Shown in pieces: positions 50,759 through 59,400 of a stretch of DNA of 64,000 bases. The notes below the pieces were generated by a model. The model was not told the origin of the DNA and did not search any database. It saw nothing but the letters and a program-made list of their open reading frames with translations. The position numbers and the translations under genes are program-made. Position 1 is the stretch's first letter. Each line of letters opens with the position of its first letter. Source of the stretch: Pseudomonas tolaasii NCPPB 2192 (GTDB lineage Bacteria; Pseudomonadota; Gammaproteobacteria; Pseudomonadales; Pseudomonadaceae); NCBI RefSeq assembly GCF_002813445.1, contig NZ_PHHD01000001.1, forward strand, positions 310,001 to 374,000, read 5' to 3'.

Positions 50759-51766
50759 ATGAATCACAAAGTGGCCTTCAGTTTTGCCGACGGCAAGACC
50801 CTGTTTTTTCCGGTGGGCGCGAATGAAATCCTGCTGGATGCCGCGTTGCGCCATGGCATCAAGATCCCGCTCGATTGCCGTGAAGGCGTATGCGGCACCT
50901 GCCAGGGCCGTTGCGAGTCCGGCGAGTACACCCAGGATTATGTGGACGAAGAAGCCCTCTCCAGCCTCGACCTGCAACAACGCAAAATGCTCAGTTGCCA
51001 AACTCGGGTCAAATCCGACGCGGCGTTTTACTTCGATTTTGATTCCAGCCTGTGCAATGCGCCGGGCCCGGTGCAGGTGCGCGGCACGGTGAGCGCGGTG
51101 CAGCAGGTATCGGCCAGCACGGCGATCCTGCAGGTGCAGTTGGAACACCCGCTGGATTTTCTGCCCGGCCAATATGCCCGTCTGTCGGTTCCCGGCACCG
51201 ACAGTTGGCGGTCGTACTCTTTCGCCAACCTTCCGGGCAACCCGTTGCAGTTTCTGGTGCGCCTGTTACCCGACGGCGTGATGAGCAACTACCTGCGCGA
51301 GCGCTGCCAGGTCGGCGATGCGCTTTTAATGGAAGCGCCACTGGGCGCGTTTTACCTGCGCCATGTGAGCAAACCGCTGGTGCTGGTGGCGGGCGGTACC
51401 GGGCTGTCAGCCTTGCTGGGCATGCTCGACGAGCTGGCCGCCAGCGGCTGCAACCAGCCCGTGCATCTGTATTACGGCGTGCGGGGTGCCGAGGATTTGT
51501 GCGAGGCCACTCGCATTGCAGCCTACGCGTCGAAAATTCCCGACTTTCGTTACACCGAAGTGCTGAGCGCGCCCCCGCCCGAGTGGCCCGGCAAGCGCGG
51601 TTACCTCACCGAACATTTCGACCTGGCCGAATTGCGGGACAGATCGGCGGATATGTACCTGTGCGGCCCCCGTCCAATGGTCGAATCCGTCCAGCAATGG
51701 CTGGCAGATCAGGCACTTGATGGCGTTCAGCTGTATTACGAAAAGTTTACGCAGAGTAATATCTGA
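50759..51766 (+). CDS. antC: anthranilate dioxygenase reductase AntC
   Basis: A 335-residue electron-transfer component: an N-terminal plant-type 2Fe-2S ferredoxin (Cys40, Cys45, Cys48, Cys80), an FAD domain (RSYSFANLPG near residues 141-150) and an NAD domain (VAGGTGLSALLGMLDEL; MYLCGPRPMVESV). It passes electrons from NADH to AntAB. It follows antB by 38 bp. Confidence 0.95.
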   Translation: MNHKVAFSFADGKTLFFPVGANEILLDAALRHGIKIPLDCREGVCGTCQGRCESGEYTQDYVDEEALSSLDLQQRKMLSCQTRVKSDAAFYFDFDSSLCNAPGPVQVRGTVSAVQQVSASTAILQVQLEHPLDFLPGQYARLSVPGTDSWRSYSFANLPGNPLQFLVRLLPDGVMSNYLRERCQVGDALLMEAPLGAFYLRHVSKPLVLVAGGTGLSALLGMLDELAASGCNQPVHLYYGVRGAEDLCEATRIAAYASKIPDFRYTEVLSAPPPEWPGKRGYLTEHFDLAELRDRSADMYLCGPRPMVESVQQWLADQALDGVQLYYEKFTQSNI

Positions 51767-51837
51767 CCCCTCAGAAGTTTTGAGGGGCGGGTGCGGCGTG
51801 CATTCACCCTGAAAAAAACAAGTAGAAGGGAATGTTG

Positions 51838-53226
51838 ATGGCGGATGACATGGTTAACCCGGTGGGCCTCAAGCGTGGCCTGAAGAACCGGCACATTCAA
51901 CTGATCGCCTTGGGAGGGGCGATCGGCACGGGGTTGTTCCTCGGCTCGGCCGGGGTGCTCAAGTCGGCGGGGCCGTCGATGATCCTCGGCTATGCGATTG
52001 CCGGCTTCATCGCATTCCTGATCATGCGCCAGCTCGGCGAAATGATCGTCGAAGAGCCGGTTGCCGGTTCCTTCAGCCACTTCGCGCACAAGTACTGGGG
52101 CGGCTATGCGGGCTTCCTGGCAGGCTGGAACTACTGGGTACTTTATGTGCTGGTGGGCATGGCCGAGCTGACGGCGGTGGGCAAGTATATTCAGTTCTGG
52201 TGGCCGGAGATTCCGACCTGGGTCAGCGCGCTGGTGTTCTTTGTCGCGGTGAACCTGATCAACACCCTCAACGTGAAGTTCTTCGGTGAAGCCGAGTTCT
52301 GGTTCGCGATCATCAAGGTGGTGGCGATTGTCGGCATGATCGTGCTCGGCTGCTACCTGCTGTTCAGCGGCACCGGCGGCCCGCAAGCGACCGTCAGCAA
52401 CCTGTGGAGCCACGGCGGGTTCTTCCCCAATGGCGGCATGGGGCTGTTGATGTCCATGGCCTTCATCATGTTCTCGTTCGGCGGCCTGGAGCTGGTGGGC
52501 ATCACCGCCGCCGAGGCCAGCGAGCCGCGCAAGGTGATCCCCAAGGCGATCAACCAGGTGGTGTACCGGATCCTGATTTTCTACGTCGGCGCTCTGACCG
52601 TGCTGCTGTCGCTGTACCCATGGGATCAATTGCTGCAAACCCTTGGCGCCTCGGGCGATGCCTACAGTGGCAGCCCGTTTGTGCAGATCTTCTCGCTGAT
52701 CGGTAACGACACCGCCGCGCACATCCTCAACTTCGTGGTGCTGACCGCCGCGCTGTCGGTGTACAACAGCGGCGTGTACTGCAACAGCCGCATGCTGTTC
52801 GGCCTGGCCGAGCAAGGCGATGCGCCAAAATCCCTGATGAAGCTGAACAAGCAAGGCGTGCCGATCCGCGCCCTGGCGATTTCGGCGTTGGTGACGATGT
52901 TGTGCGTGGTGGTCAACTACGTGGCACCAAAGAGTGCGCTGGAGCTGCTGTTCGCGCTGGTGGTTGCCTCGCTGATGATCAACTGGGCGCTGATCAGCAT
53001 CACCCATATCAAGTTCCGCAAGGCCATGGCCGTGCAAGGCGTGACGCCATCGTTCAAGACCTTCTGGTTCCCGTTCAGCAACTACCTGTGCCTGGCGTTC
53101 ATGGTGATGATCATCAGCGTGATGCTGGCGATTCCGGGGATCAGCGAGTCGGTGTACGCGATGCCGGTGTGGGTGGGGATTATCTATGTGGCCTACAAAC
53201 TGCGGATGAGAAATTCGAGAGCATGA
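51838..53226 (+). CDS. aroP: aromatic amino-acid permease AroP-like
   Basis: A 462-residue APC-family permease (GLKRGLKNRHIQLIALGGAIGTGLFLGSAGVLKSAGPSMILGYAI at residues about 9-53) with 12 membrane segments, typical of AroP/PheP transporters of phenylalanine, tyrosine and tryptophan. The start at 51838 gives AGAAGGG a spacing of 7; an ATG at 51832 would be too close. Placement downstream of antABC, 71 bp away, suggests it supplies tryptophan to the same pathway. Confidence 0.9.
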   Translation: MADDMVNPVGLKRGLKNRHIQLIALGGAIGTGLFLGSAGVLKSAGPSMILGYAIAGFIAFLIMRQLGEMIVEEPVAGSFSHFAHKYWGGYAGFLAGWNYWVLYVLVGMAELTAVGKYIQFWWPEIPTWVSALVFFVAVNLINTLNVKFFGEAEFWFAIIKVVAIVGMIVLGCYLLFSGTGGPQATVSNLWSHGGFFPNGGMGLLMSMAFIMFSFGGLELVGITAAEASEPRKVIPKAINQVVYRILIFYVGALTVLLSLYPWDQLLQTLGASGDAYSGSPFVQIFSLIGNDTAAHILNFVVLTAALSVYNSGVYCNSRMLFGLAEQGDAPKSLMKLNKQGVPIRALAISALVTMLCVVVNYVAPKSALELLFALVVASLMINWALISITHIKFRKAMAVQGVTPSFKTFWFPFSNYLCLAFMVMIISVMLAIPGISESVYAMPVWVGIIYVAYKLRMRNSRA

Positions 53227-53227
53227 T

Positions 53228-53339
53228 GATCGTTCCCACGCTCCGCGTGGGAATGCATCCCGTGACGCTCCGCGTCACCACTTTAGAGCGGACGCAGAGC
53301 GTCCAGAGCGGCATTCCCACGCAGAGCGTGGGAACGATC
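53228..53339. repeat. 112-bp composite palindromic repeat (copy 2)
   Basis: Near-identical to the copy at 44099-44211, in direct orientation, with the same inner dyads; differences are scattered substitutions. It lies between aroP and the kynA end, just before a terminator. Confidence 0.85.
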
Positions 53340-53364
53340 AGCCCCGGTTTTCCGGGGCTTTTTT
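53340..53364 (+). terminator. rho-independent terminator after aroP
   Basis: AGCCCCGG/CCGGGGCT with a TTTT loop and a run of T follows repeat copy 2. It serves the aroP transcript and ends one base before the kynA stop on the other strand. Confidence 0.9.
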
Positions 53365-53365
53365 G

Positions 53366-54223
53366 TTAGAGCGTGGAACGTACTCGCCACAGTTCGGGAA
53401 ACAACACCGTGTCGAGCATCTTGCGCAGGTAACCCACGCCCTCGGTGCCGCCGGTTCCCGGCTGGAAACCGATAATCCGCTCCACCGTAGTCACGTGCCG
53501 GAAACGCCACTGGCGGAACGAATCTTCCAGGTCGATAAACTTCTCGGCCAACTGATACAAATCCCAATACCGGCTCGGGTCGCGATACACCTCACGCCAC
53601 GCCGCCTCCACGGAGTCATCGTGAACCGTGGCCGCCGTCGGGTCGCGCTCGGCGCGTTTGGGATCAATCGCCAGGCCGGCCTTGATCATCAGGTTGATCG
53701 CCTCGTCATACAGCGACGGCGTGGCAATCGCCACTTTCAACTCGTTCAACAGCTCCGGTCGATGGGCATGGGGTCGCAACAGCGCCGCGCTCTTGTTGCC
53801 GAGGATGAATTCGATCTCGCGGTACTGGAACGACTGGAACCCCGACGACTGCCCGAGGAACGGGCGGATCGCCTTGTACTCCGACGGGGTCATGGTCGCC
53901 AATACCGCCCAGGCGTGCACCAGTTGATCGAAAATCCGCGACACCCGCGCCAACATCTTGAATGCCGGCGGCAACTCGCCCAGGCGTACGTGTTCGCGGG
54001 CGGCCTTGAGTTCGTGGAGCATCAGTTTCATCCACAGCTCGGAGGTCTGGTGCTGGATGATGAAGAGCATTTCGTTGTGGTCCGGCGACAGCGGGTGCTG
54101 GGCGCTGAGGACTTTGCCCAGGTCCAGGTAGTCGCCATAGCTCATGGACTCGGAGAAATTCAGCTCGGCGTTATGCCATTCTTCCGGGGGTTGGTAATCG
54201 GCAGAGAAGGGACACTGGCTCAT
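53366..54223 (-). CDS. kynA: tryptophan 2,3-dioxygenase KynA
   Basis: A 285-residue heme enzyme that opens the indole ring of tryptophan to give N-formylkynurenine. HNEMLFIIQHQTSELWMKLMLHEL near residues 48-71 is the family signature, and the C-terminal region (FRQWRFRHVTTVERIIGFQPGTGGTEGV) supplies substrate contacts and a heme-ligand His. Its start overlaps the kynB stop by four bases, so kynB and kynA are one operon. Confidence 0.97.
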   Translation of the reverse strand: MSQCPFSADYQPPEEWHNAELNFSESMSYGDYLDLGKVLSAQHPLSPDHNEMLFIIQHQTSELWMKLMLHELKAAREHVRLGELPPAFKMLARVSRIFDQLVHAWAVLATMTPSEYKAIRPFLGQSSGFQSFQYREIEFILGNKSAALLRPHAHRPELLNELKVAIATPSLYDEAINLMIKAGLAIDPKRAERDPTAATVHDDSVEAAWREVYRDPSRYWDLYQLAEKFIDLEDSFRQWRFRHVTTVERIIGFQPGTGGTEGVGYLRKMLDTVLFPELWRVRSTL

Positions 54224-54870
54224 CGCGTGGGCTCCTTGAGCGGGCGGAGAATGGCGCGGACCGGGCTCGCGTCAAGGTGGGCAAACCGCAACGGCAGCGC
54301 GATCAGTTCATAGTCGCCCTCCGGTACGTCATCGAGCACGATGCCTTCGAGAATCGCCATGCCATGGCGGGCTACAGCCGTGTGGGAATCCATGGTCTTG
54401 GACTGTTGCGGGTCCAGCGACGGTGTGTCGATGCCGATCAAGCGCACGCCCAGGCTGGCGAGCAGCTCAATGGTTTGCGGGGCGATGGCGGCGAAGTTCG
54501 AGTCCCACTCGGTCAGCGGCGCCTGTGCATAAGTGCGCAAGAGCACGCGCTCCGGCAAGTTATCCACACGCCCTTCCAACTGATGGGGCTGGACCAGCGC
54601 GCCGCTGCCCAGGCAATGCACCACGCGGCACGGGCCCATGTACACGTCCAGCGACACCTCGCCAATCGGCGCGCCGTCGGCGCTGTAATGCAGCGGCGCA
54701 TCCACATGGGCGCCGGTGTGCGGCGACAAGGTCACGCGCCCCACATTCACCGGGCACTCCGGGCCGAACTGCCACACGCGTTCTTCCTTAAACGGCGTAT
54801 CGCCCGGCCAGGTCGGCGTCGCCGTGCTCAAGGGCGGGCTGATATCCCACCACGTTTTTATTGGGTTCAT
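54220..54870 (-). CDS. kynB: arylformamidase (kynurenine formamidase) KynB
   Basis: A 216-residue metal-dependent hydrolase that converts N-formylkynurenine to kynurenine and formate. The HTGAHVDAP metal motif lies near residues 50-58 and GIDTPSLDP near 145-153. The start at 54870 (MNPIKTWW) matches the family; an upstream ATG at 54963 would run through the operator. First gene of kynBA. In P. aeruginosa kynB is paired with kynU; here it is paired with kynA instead. Confidence 0.95.
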   Translation of the reverse strand: MNPIKTWWDISPPLSTATPTWPGDTPFKEERVWQFGPECPVNVGRVTLSPHTGAHVDAPLHYSADGAPIGEVSLDVYMGPCRVVHCLGSGALVQPHQLEGRVDNLPERVLLRTYAQAPLTEWDSNFAAIAPQTIELLASLGVRLIGIDTPSLDPQQSKTMDSHTAVARHGMAILEGIVLDDVPEGDYELIALPLRFAHLDASPVRAILRPLKEPTR

Positions 54871-54918
54871 TTCAAGGCTCTCACTCGTTCTGAGGAGAAT
54901 GATACGAGGGCCGGTTGC

Positions 54919-54933
54919 GAATTTTCTTGCGAA
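54919..54933. promoter_or_regulatory. candidate KynR operator upstream of kynB
   Basis: In kynB direction the site reads TTCGCAAGAAAATTC, matching the kynU-upstream site at 13 of 15 positions. It lies 49-63 bases before kynB. A direct repeat TTGCGAATT occurs twice across 54915-54935. Confidence 0.55.
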
Positions 54934-55015
54934 TTCTGGCGCCATGCGGGAAATCTTTCGCACTTACTGCGAGGAATTGGCTGATTCACGCCTATATCTG
55001 TCACATACGCGTCCC

Positions 55016-55107
55016 TGTGGGAGCCGGGCTTGCCCGCGATGGCGGCGGCACAGGTTGCCTATCTATCGCCTGGCACTCCGCTATCGCGGGCAAGCCCGGT
55101 TCCCACA
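55016..55107. repeat. REPIN-type inverted REP pair
   Basis: TGTGGGAGCCGGGCTTGCCC and inverted half with a spacer of about 38 bases. It occupies the middle of the 346-bp kynB-cupin intergenic region; the rest (54871-55015, 55108-55216) holds the kynB promoter side and no other recognised element. Confidence 0.83.
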
Positions 55108-55216
55108 GGTTTTCATGGCGCCTGCGCTTCTGGGCATCCCGATGTCGAGTTCAGACCACTGAAGCAATGTCCCAGGCCTTAGGGTGGTTCTTTCCATTCC
55201 CTGCCTCGGAGCCGTC

Positions 55217-55561
55217 ATGACCCAACCCATCACCGTATTGCGCGACACCCACCCTTTGCCGGTCCTGGATGCCTGCAAATGGGAAAAACTCGAAGGTGAC
55301 CCGCACACCGTCAACCTCAACGCCTACACCAGCGAAGACGGCAGCAAGATCATGGGCACCTGGATCTGCACGCCGGGCAAGTGGTACGTGAATTACGTGA
55401 AGTGGGAGTACTGCCACTTCCAGGAAGGCTACTGCATCATCACGCCCGAAGGTCTGGAGCCGATTCACCTGCGGGCCGGGGATATCTTTGTGGTCGAGCC
55501 AGGGATGAAGGGGACGTGGGAGGTAGTAGAGACCGTGCGCAAGTATTTCGTTTTTGCTTGA
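55217..55561 (+). CDS. small cupin-domain protein
   Basis: A 114-residue single cupin (beta-barrel; FQEGYCIITPEGLEPIHLRAGDIFVVEPGMKGTWEVVETVRKYFVF) of the DUF861/cupin_3 type. The metal-site histidines of classic cupins are few: one His precedes the Glu-Gly in CHFQEGYC. Catalysis is therefore uncertain. The start at 55217 (MTQPITVL) has CGGAG upstream. It is divergent from kynBA, but a pathway link is only positional. Confidence 0.85.
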   Translation: MTQPITVLRDTHPLPVLDACKWEKLEGDPHTVNLNAYTSEDGSKIMGTWICTPGKWYVNYVKWEYCHFQEGYCIITPEGLEPIHLRAGDIFVVEPGMKGTWEVVETVRKYFVFA

Positions 55562-56117
55562 CCGCCCCCCAAGAGGGGTCGCCCTGGCCCCTTTTTGATC
55601 AGAACCTGCCACTGCGCTGTACATCGCTTTTGCACCCAGCGACAACCCCCCCCGCATTTACGTTACAACTTCTGAATATCACCCCCAACAACTCGAAACA
55701 AGCAATTAGTATTTTGTGACAGAATATTGTGAAGAGTAACTTCTTGAAAAAAACTCATGTCATGATGCAAAAAACTACCTGATCACACTTACCACTCAAT
55801 ACAAACACTACTTTAGTAATAGATAGTATTGGCTTTTGACAGCCCCGACTGCTTCGTATAATTTTCTGGAAACCTCATTAATATCCGAGTTTCACAGGAT
55901 TATAACGGGATGATAATAAGCGGCTTGGCGAAAGGTGCAGAACTTCACATTCTCGCAAGTTTCCCCACTGCCCCATGGCAAACACTCAGTGATTTGAATT
56001 AGACTTCCAACGCACAGGGTTACAACTCCACTGGATTTTTCTAAGGATTAATCACCTACTTCAGTACGTACTGCACGCGGCAGTTGAGACCGCGCCTTCT
56101 GTAAAAGGATAAATAAA
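55562..56117. other. AT-rich gene-free region upstream of RHH gene
   Basis: About 550 bp without a credible gene. Hand counts for 55681-55920 give roughly 33-38% GC, far below the GC-rich flanks. From about 55870 it contains several GGA triplets (for example CAGGATT, CGGGATG, TGGATTT, AAGGATT) and ends in AAAGGATAAATAAA before the RHH start. It may be a xenogeneic-silencing target, a long 5' leader, or an unannotated small RNA. Confidence 0.6.
55836..55862 (+). promoter_or_regulatory. consensus -35/-10 elements in the AT-rich region
   Basis: Perfect TTGACA (55836-55841) and TATAAT (55857-55862) hexamers are 15 bases apart, shorter than the usual 17. Transcription from here would give a leader of about 250 bases before the RHH gene. 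Confidence 0.45.
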
Positions 56118-56318
56118 ATGCCTGATAAAACAACGCGTCTGACCATCCTCATCGACTCACCCACCAAGCAGCGGCTGGAGTCGTTGTCCGAGGAAGTTGA
56201 CCTTACTATTTCTCAGGTCATTCGCAAGCTGATTCGTGATCATCTTCAACACTATGAAAGTCAAACCACTTCGCCTGCCCGCGAACCCGCCCAGGAGGAG
56301 GCCTCGTTGTATTCTTGA
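56118..56318 (+). CDS. small ribbon-helix-helix DNA-binding protein
   Basis: A 66-residue protein with a ribbon-helix-helix fold: a beta strand RLTILIDSPTKQRLESLSEE and helices LTISQVIRKLIRDHLQHYE. It resembles CopG/Arc/AmrZ-type repressors, which bind DNA as dimers. AAAGGAT lies 8-14 bases before its start. No toxin partner overlaps it, so an antitoxin role is unlikely. It sits 122 bp before the Mur-ligase fusion and probably regulates it or itself. Confidence 0.8.
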   Translation: MPDKTTRLTILIDSPTKQRLESLSEEVDLTISQVIRKLIRDHLQHYESQTTSPAREPAQEEASLYS

Positions 56319-56440
56319 TATATAAATGGATTTAGTGCCTTTACCACAAATAACTTGGCCTGCGTTAGACGGATATACCCTTATAACTCTACGTAGTCAT
56401 CGCTTGTCGCCACGTTATTGACACATGGAGATCTGTACCT

Positions 56441-59400
56441 GTGAAACAGCAATTGCTTGCTTGTCATGCGCTTTTGAGTAAAGACACTCATGGATTTTCT
56501 GTCTCATCAGACGCCTCACAACCCTGCACTTTGTTCTTTTCAATGAGTGACACGACACAACGTGCACAGGTTTTTCATGTTACGGCGCAAAGCCTTGAGC
56601 ACGCCTGGCAAGCGGGTGCCCTTGAACTGCAACGCCGCTACGACCAAGCCATTTCCCAAGGGACCTGTCACCCCGAGCGTTTCTGGATTCGTGTGGAACG
56701 GGCATTCAACGTGACCCCCATCACGTGGGCCAAGCTCAATGAGCGCCTCAAACGTCACAAGCGCAATTACTTCAGGCAAGGCATCGCCCTCGACAGCGAC
56801 CTGAGATTGGCCATCACCGAACAGGAACTGAACGCCAATGCCATCCTGTATGGCGGCAGCGACATTGCCCACGCCACCTTCAACCCGAAAAACTTCGCCG
56901 CCTACGCTCGTCGCCGGTTTGCCGCAACCCCCACCGCCGACATCCTCGCCGGCCTGACGCCGGAAACCTGCGTCTTCGTTTTCAGCACCACAGGTGTGTT
57001 CTGCGCCGAAGATGGCGAGGCGCATGCACTGAATGGCAACGGGCTGGAAACCGGCTGGCGCACACTGGGCCCCCTTGCCCCCGACACCGTGCGGGCCTGC
57101 ATCGACAGCGCCTCCCGCTACCTGAGCACACAGGTGCAAGACAGCGGGCAATTCATCTATGGCTACTTCCCGTGTTTCGACCGGGCCATCAACACCTACA
57201 ACACCCTGCGCCATGCCAGCACCACCTACTCGATGATCGAGGCCTGGGCGCTGACCGGCGACCCACACTTGAAGGCGGCTATCGACCGCTCGCTGGAACA
57301 TCTCACCCAGGTGCTGATCAGGCCCTATTTGCTCCCCGATGGCAGTGTGGCGGCGTTTCTCACCGATACCGGCGATGAGATCAAACTGGGTGGCAATGCG
57401 GTGTGCCTGTTGGCGCTGGTCAAGTACAGCGAAGCCACCGGCACTCGTCATCACCTGCCGCTGCTTGAAGCGCTCGCCAATGGCATGGCCTGGATGCAGG
57501 ACCCTGCCAGCGGCGCTTTTGTGCACGTCTTGCATGCACAGGACCTGAGCGTCAAAGCGCCGTTTCGAATCATCTACTACGACGGCGAAGCCGCCTTCGG
57601 CCTGATGCGCCTGTATGGGTTGACCGGCAACGAACGCTGGCTGGCGGTGGTGGAGAAAGCGTTCGACTATTTCATCGAAAAAGAACATTGGCGCGAGCAC
57701 GACCACTGGCTCAGCTACTGCGTGAACGAACTGACCCGCTACCGTCCCGACGAAAAGTATTTTCGCTTTGGCCTGAACAACGTTGTCGGCTATCTGGGCT
57801 TTGTGCAGCAACGCATCACCACGTTCCCGACCTTGCTGGAATTGATGATGGCCGCGCAACAAATGCTTGCGCGCATCGCCGGGCAACCCGAGTTGCGCCA
57901 CCTGCTTAACGAGATCGACCTGCACGCGTTCTACTGCGCCTTGCACCATCGCGCCCGCTACCTGCTCAACGGCTATTTCTGGCCGGAACTGGCGATGTAC
58001 TTTGCCAACCCGGCGCGCATCGCCGGGGCCTTTTTTATCCGCCATCATGCGTTCCGGGTCCGCATTGATGATGTAGAGCACTACCTTTCCGGGCTGATCG
58101 CCTATCACCGTTACCTGCTGGACGGCGCGCCCCAGGTGGGCAAGGTCGAAACGCAAACCACCCCGGACCGGACCTGGGACGCCCACACCCTGGCCCAAGT
58201 GACGCTGGGAACCTGGGCCAGCCAGCCACCGAACGGCTGGCGCGCCAGCGGGTTGACGCCCTCCATGCAGTTCTTCAAGCCACAACGCATCCTCAGTCGC
58301 CACCCCAGCAAGGTCGGCCCCAATGAAGCCCAATCGGCGCAACGCTGGGCTCAGGCCAGCGCCGAACGCCGCCCGTCCGCATTCATGTGCGTAGACCCCA
58401 CGCCCTACCTGGACAGCGGCCTGCCCGTCCTGCAAGTCGCCGACACCAGCGATGCCATGCTGCAAATGGGCCGCCACGCCCGGCGGCATTTTGCCGGGCA
58501 GGTATTCGGCGTGACCGGCAGCTTCGGCAAAACCACCGTGGTCGCGATGCTGGCCCACGCGTTGAAACACTGGGGCGACGTGGGCCAGACCGAGGCCAAC
58601 GCCAACCTGCCCCATGGCATTGCCTGGAACCTGGCGAGCATGACCCAGCCGGCAAAATTCTGGGTACTGGAAATGGCCGTGGGCCGCATGCCAATCAACT
58701 CCGAACTGGTCAGGCCGCACATTGCTGTGGTCACCGGGATCGCCCCGGCGCACCTGGAATATCACGGCACCCTGGAAAACCTGGCGCGTAAAAAAAGCGC
58801 GATCTTCCGCTCGATGGCCCCCGGCGGGCATGCCGTGCTCAGCCGTGACATGCCGCACTACGCGCTGTTCGCCGAAGCCGCTCAAACCGCGCGGTTGCAC
58901 GTCATCAGCTTTGGCGAACACGCCGAGGCCGACCTGCGGTTGCTCGATTGCACCAGCGAGGCAAACCAGGTGATCGTCAAGGCACGCTACGCCGGCAAAC
59001 CGCTTGATTTCAGCCTGCAGGCTCGCGGGCGACACATGGTGCTCAACGCGCTGGCGGTGCTGGCTGCGCTGTCTGCGGCCGGCCTTGAAGCCGAGCAAGC
59101 ATTGGCGACGTTGGGCACCTTCATGCCGGTCGAAGGGCGTGGCAATACCCTGTCGATCAAATGCGCCGACGGCCATTTTCAACTGATCAATGACGCCTAC
59201 AACGCCAACCCGGGCTCCATGAGCGCAGCCCTGCGTGCCATGGCCGACCTGCCCATCGCCCCGCGTCACCGCGTGCTGGTACTGGGGGATATGCTCGAAC
59301 TCGGCGCCGACGCCCAGCACTATCACCTGGAACTGGCTGACGCGCTGCGGGCCGTGGCACCGCGGCATGTGGTGCTTTGCGGCCCTCTGATGCACGCGCT

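Noticed and set aside
56118..56318. Antitoxin of a type II toxin-antitoxin pair
   Set aside because: The RHH protein resembles antitoxins, but no small toxin gene overlaps or follows it; the next gene is the 1050-residue ligase fusion 122 bp away.
56540..59395. 951-codon open frame on the minus strand
   Set aside because: Antisense to the well-supported Mur-ligase fusion, which shows clear ligase motifs; the minus-strand product has none.
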